64,000 bases of DNA from an uncultured Cellvibrio sp. (GTDB lineage Bacteria > Pseudomonadota > Gammaproteobacteria > Pseudomonadales > Cellvibrionaceae). Where the stretch lies: the NCBI GenBank assembly GCA_946480695.1, contig CAMLKG010000007.1, positions 92,829 to 156,828 of the forward strand, read 5' to 3'. Numbering within the stretch: the stretch's first letter is position 1; each line of letters begins with the position of its first letter. Both the position numbers and the translations under genes were made by a program. Below, one piece after another: positions 28,385 to 38,743 of the stretch. The notes beneath the pieces were generated by a model. That model was not told the DNA's origin, did not search any database, and saw nothing but the letters and a program-made list of their open reading frames with translations.

Positions 28385-29869
28385 TCAGTTACTAAAATTA
28401 CGTTCCAGCGTATCCATCAGCACCTTAACCTTAGCGATGGATTCGCGATATTCCTGTTCTGTTTCCGAGTCTGCGACAATACCTCCACCACCCCAACAAT
28501 ATATTTTATCTTTGTCACAAACCAACGTACGTATGGCAATGCTGGTATCCATTTGGCCGCTTGTACTGATGTAACCCAGGCTGCCACAATAAATTGAGCG
28601 CCGTACCGGCTCCAACTCTTCAATAATTTCCATCGCGCGGATTTTGGGGGCACCAGTAATACTGCCTCCCGGGAAACTGTCCCTTAATACATCAATTGCT
28701 GAGGCATCACCATTTAATTCCGCGGTTACAGTGCTCACCAAATGATGAACGTTAGCGAATGTTTGTAATTTACATAATTCAGGCACCCGTACATTGACAC
28801 AATGTTTACTTAAATCATTGCGTAACAAATCTACGATCATTACATTTTCAGCATAATTCTTCGGGCTTTGCTCCAACCAATGTGCATTCGCCGCATCTTC
28901 GTCGGGGGTCGCACCGCGGTTGATGGTTCCCTTAATGGGTTTGGTTTCAACTTGTCGGCCTTTCACTTGAATGAAACGTTCGGGGGATAGGCTCAGTATT
29001 GCCCCGTCTTCAAGCTGTAGATAACCGGAAAAAGGCGAAGGCAAAACCTCGCGTAGTGTTAGATAGGCCACCAACGAATCACCGCGAAATTCCGCACTGA
29101 ACCGCTGCGCGAAGTTAACCTGGTAGCAATCCCCGGCGTAGATGTATTCCTTGATTTTGGCGATAGCCGATGAGTAATCCTCCCTATCAATATCGTTCTT
29201 GAAATGCTCGAGTTGGAAGGCGGCAGTGTTGATAAAATGTTGTATGCCGCAATTCTGGAAAGTTTCGGTTAAGGCGTGGGGGAAAAGTGCCTCTATTGTT
29301 GAAAAGTTATAGGTTCCTGCTATGGCATTACTTAACGCTTCATTCGTTACCAGCCAAGCCTGTTGCAACTCATGGTCCTGCACAATTGCCCAGGGATAAA
29401 TACCCACACGTAAATCAGGCAAGCTAATATCCGGTAATGCCTTACTCGGCATTTTTTCCAGGCGACGCCCCACATCATAACCAAAATAACCTAGCGCACC
29501 TCCTGTGAAAGGGAGAGGTTGCGCGTAAAGGCTATCAACAGGTAAGAGTTTTTTGAGCAGGGTGAAAGGGTTCTGGGCGGACTCTTCGGAATGGCCATTA
29601 TTGAAGCGAATGCGGGTTGTTTCACCGGAAGTTTCCAGTAAGCATTGCGGAGCGGCACTCAAAATATCGAAGCGTCCGTAAGGGCTGCCGGGACGCCCCG
29701 AATCAAGCCATACCGCAGAGGGCAAATGGCGAATGCGCAAAAACCAGAGCGCGGACTCTGGCTGGTAAACAATGGGTTTAATTGAGAGACCTGGTTGCAT
29801 TTTGTGGAATATCGCAAATCGAAACTGAAACGCTTGGCCTGGAATAGGACGCAAACAAGATGCGTCCAT
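28385..29869 (-). CDS. pabB: Aminodeoxychorismate synthase component I
   Basis: A chorismate-binding enzyme of 494 residues for p-aminobenzoate (folate) synthesis, working with the glutaminase PabA. The N-terminal domain contains AVWLDSGRPGSPYGRFDILSA. The catalytic domain has YQVNFAQRFSAEF, PERFIQVKGR, the lysine-bearing PIKGTINRG that marks PabB rather than TrpE, MIVDLLRNDL and FPGGSITGAPK. AAGG precedes the ATG at 29869; an alternative ATG at 29800 would give a shorter N-terminus. PabA is not in the window. Confidence 0.9.
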   Translation of the reverse strand: MDASCLRPIPGQAFQFRFAIFHKMQPGLSIKPIVYQPESALWFLRIRHLPSAVWLDSGRPGSPYGRFDILSAAPQCLLETSGETTRIRFNNGHSEESAQNPFTLLKKLLPVDSLYAQPLPFTGGALGYFGYDVGRRLEKMPSKALPDISLPDLRVGIYPWAIVQDHELQQAWLVTNEALSNAIAGTYNFSTIEALFPHALTETFQNCGIQHFINTAAFQLEHFKNDIDREDYSSAIAKIKEYIYAGDCYQVNFAQRFSAEFRGDSLVAYLTLREVLPSPFSGYLQLEDGAILSLSPERFIQVKGRQVETKPIKGTINRGATPDEDAANAHWLEQSPKNYAENVMIVDLLRNDLSKHCVNVRVPELCKLQTFANVHHLVSTVTAELNGDASAIDVLRDSFPGGSITGAPKIRAMEIIEELEPVRRSIYCGSLGYISTSGQMDTSIAIRTLVCDKDKIYCWGGGGIVADSETEQEYRESIAKVKVLMDTLERNFSN

Positions 29870-30120
29870 TCTACCTTATACTGCCGGAGGTTATTCGCAT
29901 TGATGGGCGGTTATGTTGACGGGTGCTAGCCAGGCACTAAAGTAACCGTCCGCCTGGCAACGAGTTGCCCGAATGCGAGCATTCAGGCGCCCTTGGAATC
30001 CTGTATAGAAAAACGATAACCTGTTGCCGGGCAACATGTATTTGAAAATATGCTGGTTGGCCGGACCTGGCATGAGCCCAAGGGTCCGGTATTGAATATT
30101 GCTGGCCTTAACAGTGGTGA

Positions 30121-30756
30121 ATGGAGCTTATGGATATAATTCTTTTTTTTATCGCATTACTTATCGGTGGTTTTGTCTCATGGCAGGGATTCAGTTGGTA
30201 TTACGCCAAAAAATTACAACCTCAGGTACAGGACGTAAGTATTGAATCACAGGTGCTGCTTGAACGCATCGAAAAAGTATTTAAAGTTGTTTTAGCGGAA
30301 GGCTACTTCACTGAAATTTATGACCACAGCACCAAAAAAGATTTTTTTGGTATCTTCAAAACCAACAGCAAGGCCCTGGTAGTGGCAAAAGCAAAAGTAT
30401 CGATAGGATTTGATTTTTCAAAAATGCGTTTCCGTCGCGACCATCATAATCAGCACTTAATTATCGAACATTTTGCGGAGGCGGAAATTCTTTCCATAGA
30501 TACCGACTACAAATTCTATGACTTAAACCAGGGCTTATTAAATAAATTTGATAATGAAGACTATACCGAAATACTTGCCGAAGCCAAAAAGCTAATGCAG
30601 GAAAAGGCACAACAGAGTGAATTGCCACAAATTGCCCGGAAACAACTTGAAACGATGATGCAGCAGCTCTGCGCGTCGGTTGGTTGGCAATTAGAGCAGG
30701 AGCGGGTACTTGAACCGCTGAAAACAGTTCAGGTATTAACCGGTGATAATAAATAA
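30121..30756 (+). CDS. DUF4230 domain membrane-anchored protein
   Basis: 211 residues with an N-terminal transmembrane helix (IILFFIALLIGGFVSWQGF) and one soluble domain. KVVLAEGYFTEIYDHSTKK and ALVVAKAKVSIGFDF match DUF4230 as I recall it. The C-terminus is a helix (LMQEKAQQSELPQIARKQL). An ATG at 30130 is an alternative start, but GGAG would then lie only 3 bases away. It begins a three-gene + strand set with DUF2339 and DUF3999. Function unknown. Confidence 0.75.
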   Translation: MELMDIILFFIALLIGGFVSWQGFSWYYAKKLQPQVQDVSIESQVLLERIEKVFKVVLAEGYFTEIYDHSTKKDFFGIFKTNSKALVVAKAKVSIGFDFSKMRFRRDHHNQHLIIEHFAEAEILSIDTDYKFYDLNQGLLNKFDNEDYTEILAEAKKLMQEKAQQSELPQIARKQLETMMQQLCASVGWQLEQERVLEPLKTVQVLTGDNK

Positions 30757-30778
30757 ATCCAGATAACAGGGAATCCTC

Positions 30779-33553
30779 ATGGTATTACTCATTATATTTA
30801 CAATTGCAGGAATGTTCCTCGGGGAGTTTATTTTCAGTGATTCGGGTTGGCTTATTGGTGGGGTATTGGGTTTCCTTATTACTAAAATAACCCGGATGAC
30901 CTATCAAATAAATCGCATGGAACGTGATCTTAAATCATTGCAGGAACAGAAAGGATCGATATCGGAACTCTCACAACAAACCCAACCACAAGCGGCGGCT
31001 ATTCCGGAATCGACCGGCGCCCCGGAGGAAAAACCAATTCCGCTGGCAGAGCGTTTGAAAGCGCATGGAATTGAGCTGCCACCTGCTGAAATAACCAATA
31101 TCAAGGATGTCGCTCCAGGGGCTGAAGGATGGATAGAGGAAACAAATCCATTACAACCGGTGCAAACAGCCCCAAAGCCGCAAATATTCAACCAGGAAAA
31201 ACCAGCACAGCTAAATTTGCTTGAAAAAGCGATTGATTATGTACGTCATTTTTTTACCGAAGGCAATCCCATCGTTCGTATTGGCATGGTGGTAATGTTC
31301 TTTGGTTTAAGTTTCCTGGTGAAATATGCCTCTAATCAAGGCTTGTTGCCATTGGAATTGCGTATGGCAGCCGTCGCTGTTATTGCAATAATCCTGATCG
31401 GCCTTGGATGGAAAACGCGCACGAGGGAAGGCGGATATGGATTGGTTTTGCAAGGTGGGGGCATAGCCGCACTTTATCTTACGGTGTTTGCCGCGGCAAA
31501 AATGTACTCGTTAATGCCCGGTGGGATCGCATTGGGTTTTATGTTTATTATTGTCGTATTTGGAACGGCACTTGCCATTTTACAAAACGCACAAGTGCTG
31601 GCGCTTATGGCAACGACAGGTGGATTCCTTGCACCAATTCTCACATCTGACGGATCGGGAAATCATATCGGCTTATTTAGTTTTTATTTATTGTTAAATA
31701 TCGGCATTCTTGCCATTGCGTGGTTTAAGTCCTGGCGCCTGTTGAATTGGGTCGGTTTTGTATTTACCTTTGTTATTACGTCTTTGTGGGGTGTTCTAAA
31801 ATATGAGCCACATCTCTACGCAAGCACCCAGCCATTTTTACTAGCATTTTTTGCGCTTTATTTGATTGTCTCGATTTTATTCTCACTCAAACAACCTCCG
31901 GATTTAAAAGGCCTTGTAGATGGTAGCCTGGTATTTGGTTTACCCATCGTCGGCTTCGGTTTACAAACAGCCTTGCTAAAGCACACTGAATTCGGCCTGG
32001 CTATCAGCGCACTTATCCTTGCAGCAGTGTATATCCTTATCGCGCGATTGCTGTGGGCAACATACCAACATACCCATCGTGTCTTAATCGAATCTTTCAT
32101 CGCCTTGGGTGTGTGTTTTGCCACGCTGAGTATTCCACTCGCACTGGATGCACAATGGACATCGGCAACTTGGGCTATTGAGGCCAGCGGTTTAATATGG
32201 ATAGGGTTGCGCCAATGCAGGCTGTTGCCCCGCCTGGCGGGCTATTCTTTGCATATTGCGGCTGCGTTTTCATTAATTATGCATGGTATCGAAGTCGGTG
32301 ACCTGCCTGTGCTGAGCGGAGATTTTATTGGGCTGTTAATCCTTTCTATTTCTGCGCTATGCATTGCATACTTGATTGACCGGTACGCCGGGAAATTACA
32401 CCACCGCGAAAAAAAACTTGCTGTGGTTGCACATACATTGGGTTGGCTATGGTGGCTCACGGCAGGTTATCTTGAAATTAATGAACATGTTCCCGGAGAA
32501 AACCATTTCTCCTGCCTGGTTATATTTCTTGCTCTGTCTGTTGCGATATTATCAATAATCAGTCAAAAAATATCTTGGCCAATGCTAGGTAATGTTGGCT
32601 ATTGGATGCTCCCCCTTACTACGCTATTGGCTATGCATATTTTTGGCGAAGGGTTGTTTATCGGTTATGAGGTTTATCCATCCCAAGGCTGGAACCTATT
32701 GGCGTTGGCGATTTTCTTCATGATTCAATATCGGTTCTTGTGGCGGCAACGCGAACGGGGCGCGCATGGATTGCTCAGTGTTTACCATATATTGAGCGCA
32801 TGGTTTCTATTTTCATTGTGTTATTGGGAAGCTTTACACTGGCAGGATTATTTCCAATGGTACGGTACCGGTGCCGCCGTATTGTGGTTCGCATGCCTTG
32901 TTATTCCGTTGGTAACCTTATTGTGTTTCAATCAAAAATCATTTTGGCCTTTTAATGTGTATCCAGCTGATTATAAAAATTTAATTCCGGCTCCTTTGTT
33001 GTTTTTACTGTTGTGCTGGTTTTTATATGCCTCCCGCTATTCCGGAGTTACCGACCAGTTTTACCTACCGCTATTAAATCCACTCGATCTGGCCCAGGCT
33101 GCAGTGTTGCTGATCTTCAGCTACGCCCTGAAACGTGGTTTTATCGGATTGGATGCAACACCTGCAAATTTTCGTTATGGTTCCCTGGGGTTGTTAGGCT
33201 TTATCTGGTTAAACGTAGTTTTATTACGCGCGCTCCACCATTATACCGACACGCCCTACGCGGCAACGCCGCTTTGGGACTCCACCGTTGTACAAATGTC
33301 ACTATCGATTTTATGGGCAATGTGCGCACTGGCAGTTATGAATATTTCCCGCCGTGTGCAAGTGCGAGAGCTTTGGCTGGTTGGGGCAGGGTTGTTAGGA
33401 TTTGTATTGCTCAAACTCTTTACCAAGGATTTAACCGGTACCGGCACCCTTGCGCGTATTATTTCATTTATGGTTGTGGGCGGTCTGATGCTGCTAATTG
33501 GGTATGTTTCTCCAATCCCCGCGAAGGTTAAATCAACCGCAGAACAAAATTGA
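30779..33553 (+). CDS. DUF2339 polytopic membrane protein
   Basis: A very hydrophobic protein of 924 residues. An N-terminal membrane segment is followed by a coiled coil and Pro/Gln-rich linker (residues about 40-150), then more than 20 predicted transmembrane helices. NPIVRIGMVVMFFGLSFLVKYAS and GGYGLVLQGGGIAALYL are characteristic of DUF2339. An AGGGAA Shine-Dalgarno precedes the ATG. DUF2339 and DUF3999 genes are commonly adjacent in proteobacteria, which strengthens both calls. The role is unknown; an envelope or transport function is plausible. Confidence 0.88.
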   Translation: MVLLIIFTIAGMFLGEFIFSDSGWLIGGVLGFLITKITRMTYQINRMERDLKSLQEQKGSISELSQQTQPQAAAIPESTGAPEEKPIPLAERLKAHGIELPPAEITNIKDVAPGAEGWIEETNPLQPVQTAPKPQIFNQEKPAQLNLLEKAIDYVRHFFTEGNPIVRIGMVVMFFGLSFLVKYASNQGLLPLELRMAAVAVIAIILIGLGWKTRTREGGYGLVLQGGGIAALYLTVFAAAKMYSLMPGGIALGFMFIIVVFGTALAILQNAQVLALMATTGGFLAPILTSDGSGNHIGLFSFYLLLNIGILAIAWFKSWRLLNWVGFVFTFVITSLWGVLKYEPHLYASTQPFLLAFFALYLIVSILFSLKQPPDLKGLVDGSLVFGLPIVGFGLQTALLKHTEFGLAISALILAAVYILIARLLWATYQHTHRVLIESFIALGVCFATLSIPLALDAQWTSATWAIEASGLIWIGLRQCRLLPRLAGYSLHIAAAFSLIMHGIEVGDLPVLSGDFIGLLILSISALCIAYLIDRYAGKLHHREKKLAVVAHTLGWLWWLTAGYLEINEHVPGENHFSCLVIFLALSVAILSIISQKISWPMLGNVGYWMLPLTTLLAMHIFGEGLFIGYEVYPSQGWNLLALAIFFMIQYRFLWRQRERGAHGLLSVYHILSAWFLFSLCYWEALHWQDYFQWYGTGAAVLWFACLVIPLVTLLCFNQKSFWPFNVYPADYKNLIPAPLLFLLLCWFLYASRYSGVTDQFYLPLLNPLDLAQAAVLLIFSYALKRGFIGLDATPANFRYGSLGLLGFIWLNVVLLRALHHYTDTPYAATPLWDSTVVQMSLSILWAMCALAVMNISRRVQVRELWLVGAGLLGFVLLKLFTKDLTGTGTLARIISFMVVGGLMLLIGYVSPIPAKVKSTAEQN

Positions 33554-33570
33554 TATAGAGTTATATATCC

Positions 33571-34968
33571 ATGCATTTTATTAAAAATTTTTTTTTGCTT
33601 CTCTCATGCGGAAGCATTTTATCAGTACAGGCTGAAACTATCCCTGTATACAAAATAGGGCAAGCCCAGGGAACCTACCTGGAAACCACTATCACCCACG
33701 ATCTATATCGCTATAGCAGTGATGCCCGACTGAAAGACGTTGTTGTTATCGATGCCCAAGGTAATAAATTACCGTATCGCATCAATGCGCCTGATACACA
33801 CATTGCAGAGCAGGTGAAGCAAATTCCGGTTCGCTTTTTTCCTGTCGCGGTGGGTACTGCACCCGAAACCCTTCTCGCATTGAGCAGTGCGTCAATACGG
33901 TTGGATGCTAATGAAATTTCAGTCAGCGTTGAGAAATCCATTAATGAGCAATTACAGGATAAAGCAGCACCCATCGATTTTTATATAGTGGATCTCAGCG
34001 ACTTAAAGCAACCTGTAGACGCGCTGGCAATTAATTGGCCGGTTAATGAATCCAATCAATACGTTGAAGTGCAGGTCAGCGGTACTAATGACCTTACCAA
34101 TTGGATGCACTTGGCTCAAATAACATTAGTGCAATTGCAAAAAGACGGGCAATCCCTCATTCGTAATAAAATTCCGTTGCACTTAACGGAGTTGCAATAC
34201 GCCTACTTGCGAGTGAAATCCTTGCGCGGTGGTGGAGCGCTACATTTATCAAATATCGAAATAGAAAACACGACTAAAACCACAAGGCTTCCCATGCCGG
34301 ATCGCTGGGAAGTCACTGGTCAACTCGCAGCTGACCAGGATTCCGCGTTGCGCGCTGGTAAGCCATCCCGGTCAATGCCGGTAGCAGCCTGGGAATACCA
34401 ACGTGATGACATTGCACCGGTGACACGCATTGGCTTGCAATTAGGTACAGTTATGTACGGTGATTTTGCTCGCATTTATTCTCGCCCCGACAAAAAACAT
34501 TCCTGGCAATTGGTTCACGAGGGCATATGGTTTAACACCCAGGTTGGCATTGATTGGCAACACAGTGATGACTTCACCCTTTACAATAGCAGCGATATGT
34601 ACTGGCGGGTTGAACTCCACGAACAAGTCCGCACAACGGTTAACCCTGTCCTTATTTTTCATCGCCCGCCCGAAAAGCTGCAATTTATTGCGAATAACGC
34701 GGCACCCTTTCAAATTGCTATAGAGACAGATCAAAAATTACAAAACCAAAATACCAACACACAAATTTTTTCGACTTTGCTCTCAGGAAAGAACCCAAGG
34801 TGGGTAGAGGTAAATATTGAAAAGCTCAATCCAGACATTCACAAGTTTGCTCGACATGGAATGGAGATCAGTTGGAAAACGACATTGTTTTGGTGCGTAT
34901 TACTAATTGCCACCAGTGTCCTTGTTTTTCTGGCAATAAGATTGTTAAAGCAAATTCAGGGTAAATAG
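33571..34968 (+). CDS. DUF3999 exported protein
   Basis: 465 residues. A Sec signal peptide (MHFIKNFFLLLSCGSILSVQA, cleavage near AQAET) is followed by a beta-rich periplasmic domain, then one C-terminal transmembrane helix (TTLFWCVLLIATSVLVFLAI) with a short basic tail. Motifs such as VVVIDAQGNKLPYRI and VQVSGTNDLTNWMHL (a discoidin-like fold is possible) fit DUF3999. It starts 18 bases after the DUF2339 gene, so the two are co-transcribed. Function unknown. Confidence 0.85.
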   Translation: MHFIKNFFLLLSCGSILSVQAETIPVYKIGQAQGTYLETTITHDLYRYSSDARLKDVVVIDAQGNKLPYRINAPDTHIAEQVKQIPVRFFPVAVGTAPETLLALSSASIRLDANEISVSVEKSINEQLQDKAAPIDFYIVDLSDLKQPVDALAINWPVNESNQYVEVQVSGTNDLTNWMHLAQITLVQLQKDGQSLIRNKIPLHLTELQYAYLRVKSLRGGGALHLSNIEIENTTKTTRLPMPDRWEVTGQLAADQDSALRAGKPSRSMPVAAWEYQRDDIAPVTRIGLQLGTVMYGDFARIYSRPDKKHSWQLVHEGIWFNTQVGIDWQHSDDFTLYNSSDMYWRVELHEQVRTTVNPVLIFHRPPEKLQFIANNAAPFQIAIETDQKLQNQNTNTQIFSTLLSGKNPRWVEVNIEKLNPDIHKFARHGMEISWKTTLFWCVLLIATSVLVFLAIRLLKQIQGK

Positions 34969-35161
34969 CTTATCTGATTGATGAATGGGTTGGAAACGAA
35001 CGTTATTGGTAAAGCTACTATTTTTTGTTAACCCGAAAATTTATTAAAAATGGCTCGCACATTACTCAGTAACACAGTTAGTGAAAAAATGAGTAATACG
35101 AAAAGTATATATCCCGGTTTTTTTAATAGCAGGCGCCTCAATTATATTTGAGTTTATTAAT

Positions 35162-36985
35162 ATGGTATTCGAGTTCTTGATAAATGCGGGTATAGCCACA
35201 AGTTTTTTATTGCATACCATGGTATTGGGATCGGCAATTCTAGGTTGTTTTTCAGTTTTTACACCAGGATGCGGTTATGAAAATAACAGCTATTTAAAAT
35301 TGTTTTTTTCTTTATCTATTGGAATATCAATAAACATTCTTGTGTTAATGCTATTAGGTACATTGGGATACTTGAATTCATTTTTTGTTGGATTGTTAGG
35401 CGCGGTATCTTTTTTGATCGCTCTATACCCGATCCGGTTCGATTTTTCGATCTTTAGAAAAATGTCTATCTCTGGAGCAATTGGTATTGGACTTCTTTTT
35501 TGCCTGACATTAGCTTTTTCCTGGCATGCCCCTGGATATTGGGACGATACATCTTTTCATTTACCTTTAGCGAGATATTATCTTGAACATGAAGCAATAG
35601 TGCTTCAAGAATATCTGCGATTTCCGTTGTTCCCCCAAAATATGAATATGTTAATTGTTTTGGGGCTAATGTTTGGAGACACATTGACGGCACAAATTTT
35701 TGCAACTTTGCCATGGTTTGTTATAGGTATGGGGTTGATGGGTATATGTAAATGGCTAATGGGATCTAGCATTATTGGAATTCTTATTGCCATTTTTTTA
35801 GTGAAGTTTGTCATTGCCTTTAAAGTCGGTTTCGGCTATGCCTATGTTGATGTGGGTTTGGCAATGTTTTGTTGGTCAGCAACGTTGGCGTTAGTGTTAT
35901 GGTATGGATGCCAGAAAGAAAATTCACCCAATAATTTTGCTTGGATATTAATAGCGGGTTTTTTAGCTGGTTCTGCGGCCGGAACCAAATTATTTGGTGG
36001 TGTTTTTGCTTTTATTTTATATTTAAGCATCTTGTTAATTATTCGGAACCTACGGGCTGGAATATTGTTTAGTATTTTGGTGCTGGCAAGCGGAGTTTGG
36101 TGGTATCTGCGTAGTTATCTGATTTCTGGCGATCCATTCCATCCAGTGATGGCCAAATATTTTGGTTATTTTCTCTGGAATGAACAAGATTTATTATCCC
36201 AAGTTTCTGAACAAAATGCGCAAGGATCTGAAAAGAATCCACTTTATATTTTCTCGGTATTAAAAAATGTTGGAGCGCAACTATGGATACTGGTCTTTGC
36301 AGGCCTTTTCTTAAAAGGCCTGCCGGGAATTATTAGGCTAATGCAGGCTGTCTTTATAACGTATTTTATTTTTTGGTTTTTTGTCACACAAGTTGAGCGT
36401 TATCTTGCTCCCGTTGTTGTGTTGGGTACTTTTCTTGCTTTTTATACACTCTATATTTTATTTAATCTAATATCTAAAAAAATTAGCTGGCTAGGACCAA
36501 ACAAAAAACGCTCTATGTTATTTAACGTGGTTATATTGCTGTTGTGTTTGTCTGTCGGTATTAAAGAAATGCGCCGCGGCATCATGAAATGGGATGAGCA
36601 TCTGCAAAGTACTCAGGGCTATGAGCTTTTCTCAAAAGCAAGTGAATTGAGAGTGCAGTACGGTAGTCGATTAGTACAGATGGGATTTGAAAATGCTGCC
36701 TATTTTTTCACAGGTATTGCGATTGGTGATTGGTTTGGTGTGGCTCGTTATTCCAAAATGATTAGCTGTGACGATGGTATTTGCTTGCCTTTAGGTGAAT
36801 TGGAAATGAAAGAATTGCTGGACGGTTTTAACAGTAAAATGCTTGCTGTTTCATTTGAGCGATATCCTTTATTCAAACCAGAAAACTACAGTACCCAGTT
36901 TGAAGTAGTGTTGCAAAATTCTCAGGGAGTTTTGTTGGTACTTAAAGATAGGCTGGATTCACCTATGATGAAACGCGTTGAATAA
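35162..36985 (+). CDS. Polytopic GT-C-like membrane glycosyltransferase, putative
   Basis: 607 residues with about a dozen transmembrane helices and a soluble C-terminal tail of about 110 residues. The first large periplasmic loop holds WHAPGYWDDTSFHLPLARYY, with an acidic DD pair in the place GT-C enzymes keep their catalytic Asp. That supports a lipid-phosphate-sugar-dependent transferase, but I cannot name the family. It is AT-richer than the genes to the left and marks the start of the polysaccharide region, on the opposite strand to the main operon. The 193 bases before it are AT-rich, with no gene. Confidence 0.6.
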   Translation: MVFEFLINAGIATSFLLHTMVLGSAILGCFSVFTPGCGYENNSYLKLFFSLSIGISINILVLMLLGTLGYLNSFFVGLLGAVSFLIALYPIRFDFSIFRKMSISGAIGIGLLFCLTLAFSWHAPGYWDDTSFHLPLARYYLEHEAIVLQEYLRFPLFPQNMNMLIVLGLMFGDTLTAQIFATLPWFVIGMGLMGICKWLMGSSIIGILIAIFLVKFVIAFKVGFGYAYVDVGLAMFCWSATLALVLWYGCQKENSPNNFAWILIAGFLAGSAAGTKLFGGVFAFILYLSILLIIRNLRAGILFSILVLASGVWWYLRSYLISGDPFHPVMAKYFGYFLWNEQDLLSQVSEQNAQGSEKNPLYIFSVLKNVGAQLWILVFAGLFLKGLPGIIRLMQAVFITYFIFWFFVTQVERYLAPVVVLGTFLAFYTLYILFNLISKKISWLGPNKKRSMLFNVVILLLCLSVGIKEMRRGIMKWDEHLQSTQGYELFSKASELRVQYGSRLVQMGFENAAYFFTGIAIGDWFGVARYSKMISCDDGICLPLGELEMKELLDGFNSKMLAVSFERYPLFKPENYSTQFEVVLQNSQGVLLVLKDRLDSPMMKRVE

Positions 36986-37004
36986 TCAATTGTATGAAAA
37001 ATAT

Positions 37005-37790
37005 CTATTGATTAATCCAAATAGGGGAGGCCCCATTAGCAGCGATAAAAAAAGGATTGAGCAAGCTTTCCTTTTGATTGTATATCAAAGGTAATTTTTG
37101 CTCCATATCAACAAGAATTCCACCTGCCCCGAGCAATATTGCATGTGCAGCAGCAGTATCCCACTCACTGGTTAACCCCAAGCGAGGATAGATGTCGGCA
37201 ACACCTTCAGCAACCATACAAATTTTCAATGAGCTGCCCATGTTTCTAATCTCAGGTGCGGCGAATTTTTTTACAAAAGCTTTAAATTCTTCACTTTGAT
37301 GAGAGCGGCTGCCAACAATAGCCCAGTTCTCATTTGTCGGTTTCATGGGGCTAACTGCCAGAATTTGGCTTTTTTCCTGGCCAATTTTTACCGCGTTACC
37401 TAGCTCAGGCCCACCAGCGTAGATAACTTTTGTAGTAGGGACATACACAACCCCCCATGCTGGCTGGCCGCGTTTTATCAAGGCAATATTTACTGTGAAC
37501 TCTCCATTCTTATCAACGAATTCCTTTGTGCCATCGAGCGGGTCGACTAACCAATAGTTATCCCAATGCCGGCGTTCATCCCAGGCAATGAGATTACTCT
37601 CCTCGCTCAAGATCGGAATATCTGGTGTAAGCTGTGTCAGACGAGTAACAATAATGTGATGTGCTGCTAAGTCTGCTTCTGTTAAGGGGCTAGAGTCTGA
37701 TTTTTCCTGGCACACATAATTCTGGTTGTATATCTCCAGAATGGCTTCGCCAGCTGCAATTGCAATATCAATAATTTGCTGGTAATTCAT
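37005..37790 (-). CDS. cysQ: 3'(2'),5'-bisphosphate nucleotidase (PAP phosphatase)
   Basis: An inositol-monophosphatase superfamily enzyme of 261 residues. Metal-binding motifs are complete: PILSEES, LVDPLDGTKEF and LTSEWDTAAAHAIL. CysQ hydrolyses 3'-phosphoadenosine 5'-phosphate, the inhibitory by-product of PAPS-dependent sulfotransferases. I start at the ATG at 37790, with GAGAG upstream, rather than the in-frame codon at 37808. It is the last gene of the long - strand operon that also carries cysC and sulfotransferase-like genes, which suggests it serves polysaccharide sulfation as well as general sulfur metabolism. Confidence 0.92.
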   Translation of the reverse strand: MNYQQIIDIAIAAGEAILEIYNQNYVCQEKSDSSPLTEADLAAHHIIVTRLTQLTPDIPILSEESNLIAWDERRHWDNYWLVDPLDGTKEFVDKNGEFTVNIALIKRGQPAWGVVYVPTTKVIYAGGPELGNAVKIGQEKSQILAVSPMKPTNENWAIVGSRSHQSEEFKAFVKKFAAPEIRNMGSSLKICMVAEGVADIYPRLGLTSEWDTAAAHAILLGAGGILVDMEQKLPLIYNQKESLLNPFFIAANGASPIWINQ

Positions 37791-37826
37791 AAATGCTCTC
37801 GGTGACAATAAAGTGCGGGCCTTGGT

Positions 37827-38720
37827 TCAAAGAGACAGCTGCCCTTTGTTGGCCTCGTAAAGTTGATAAAAGAGATTCGCGATTTCAGTGGAGGTATATC
37901 GTTGATTATGTGTAATTAAGGGGGTTGGCTCGGTAGCTGAAAACTTAATTCCGTAATGATATGGATCGCTAAAAAGTTCTGTGGCAACCACAGGATTTAC
38001 TCTGGGTCTGAACTGACCAAGTGGCTCGTTTTTAACAGTAAGACTATTATTTTTTATAGGAATTTTACAATAATACAAAATACGTTTTGCATACTCTTCA
38101 AGTAATTTGTAAGCAGGATGATTCATTGTGAAAAATAACCTATCCTGCGAAAGCTGCCGCACCATATAATCTACTATTGCAACGTCTACAGTTTGTTCCC
38201 TTTTTTGCAGCTCCTGAAGTGACTCAGCAGCGGCATGAATATATATTTGATTATATGTCAGGTCCTCCATGCGTCGCACAGTGTCCTCTACTGTTAAGCC
38301 AGCCTGCCAGCCATCAAAAATAGTATAATTATGGTAATCCCCCATAGGACCTTTTATTGTTTTTTTATCTTTGGTTCGAATATAGCCCCAGTCAGGGGTA
38401 TACCCCGTGTAGTAGAGATTCAAAATTTTAATTAATTTCTGGCCGTAATGTGTTTTTAGAAAATTGCCTCTTACAAACTCGCAAGGATAATTATCGGCCA
38501 CTGATTGCGCCACGATAAAATCAGCCTGTTCAAATGCTACACGATATTCATCGTATTGATCGGTTTGTAAACGATGAACAATCGCAATAGAGGTAACCTC
38601 AACGTTGGGATTAAGTCCGCTAAAAAGTGCAGCTAATGGCGTCGATTGGCAATTTCCAACTACGACAATTTTGATCTTTGGTTTATTCAATAGGTTTTTT
38701 AATGCTGTATAAAAATACAT
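37827..38720 (-). CDS. WcbI-like polysaccharide biosynthesis protein
   Basis: 297 residues. The N-terminal VVVGNCQSTPLAALF is the GNCQ signature of the WcbI family, first described in a Burkholderia capsule cluster. That protein has a fold related to SGNH hydrolases and binds CoA, so an acetyl transfer role has been proposed. The rest is alpha/beta with NHPAYKLLEEYAK near the C-terminus. It is soluble, with no signal peptide. It lies 23 bases downstream of the GT-C-like gene in the same operon. Family assignment is fairly sure; activity is inferred. Confidence 0.78.
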   Translation of the reverse strand: MYFYTALKNLLNKPKIKIVVVGNCQSTPLAALFSGLNPNVEVTSIAIVHRLQTDQYDEYRVAFEQADFIVAQSVADNYPCEFVRGNFLKTHYGQKLIKILNLYYTGYTPDWGYIRTKDKKTIKGPMGDYHNYTIFDGWQAGLTVEDTVRRMEDLTYNQIYIHAAAESLQELQKREQTVDVAIVDYMVRQLSQDRLFFTMNHPAYKLLEEYAKRILYYCKIPIKNNSLTVKNEPLGQFRPRVNPVVATELFSDPYHYGIKFSATEPTPLITHNQRYTSTEIANLFYQLYEANKGQLSL

Positions 38721-38743
38721 TATTTTTTCTCGACAGTATGGAA

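Noticed and set aside
29891..30073. 60-residue - strand ORF upstream of pabB
   Set aside because: No Shine-Dalgarno or recognisable pattern; the region is better read as the divergent intergenic space of pabB and the DUF4230 gene.
33013..33531. 172-residue + strand ORF
   Set aside because: Out-of-frame overlap with DUF2339; Arg/Cys-rich composition typical of a shadow frame.
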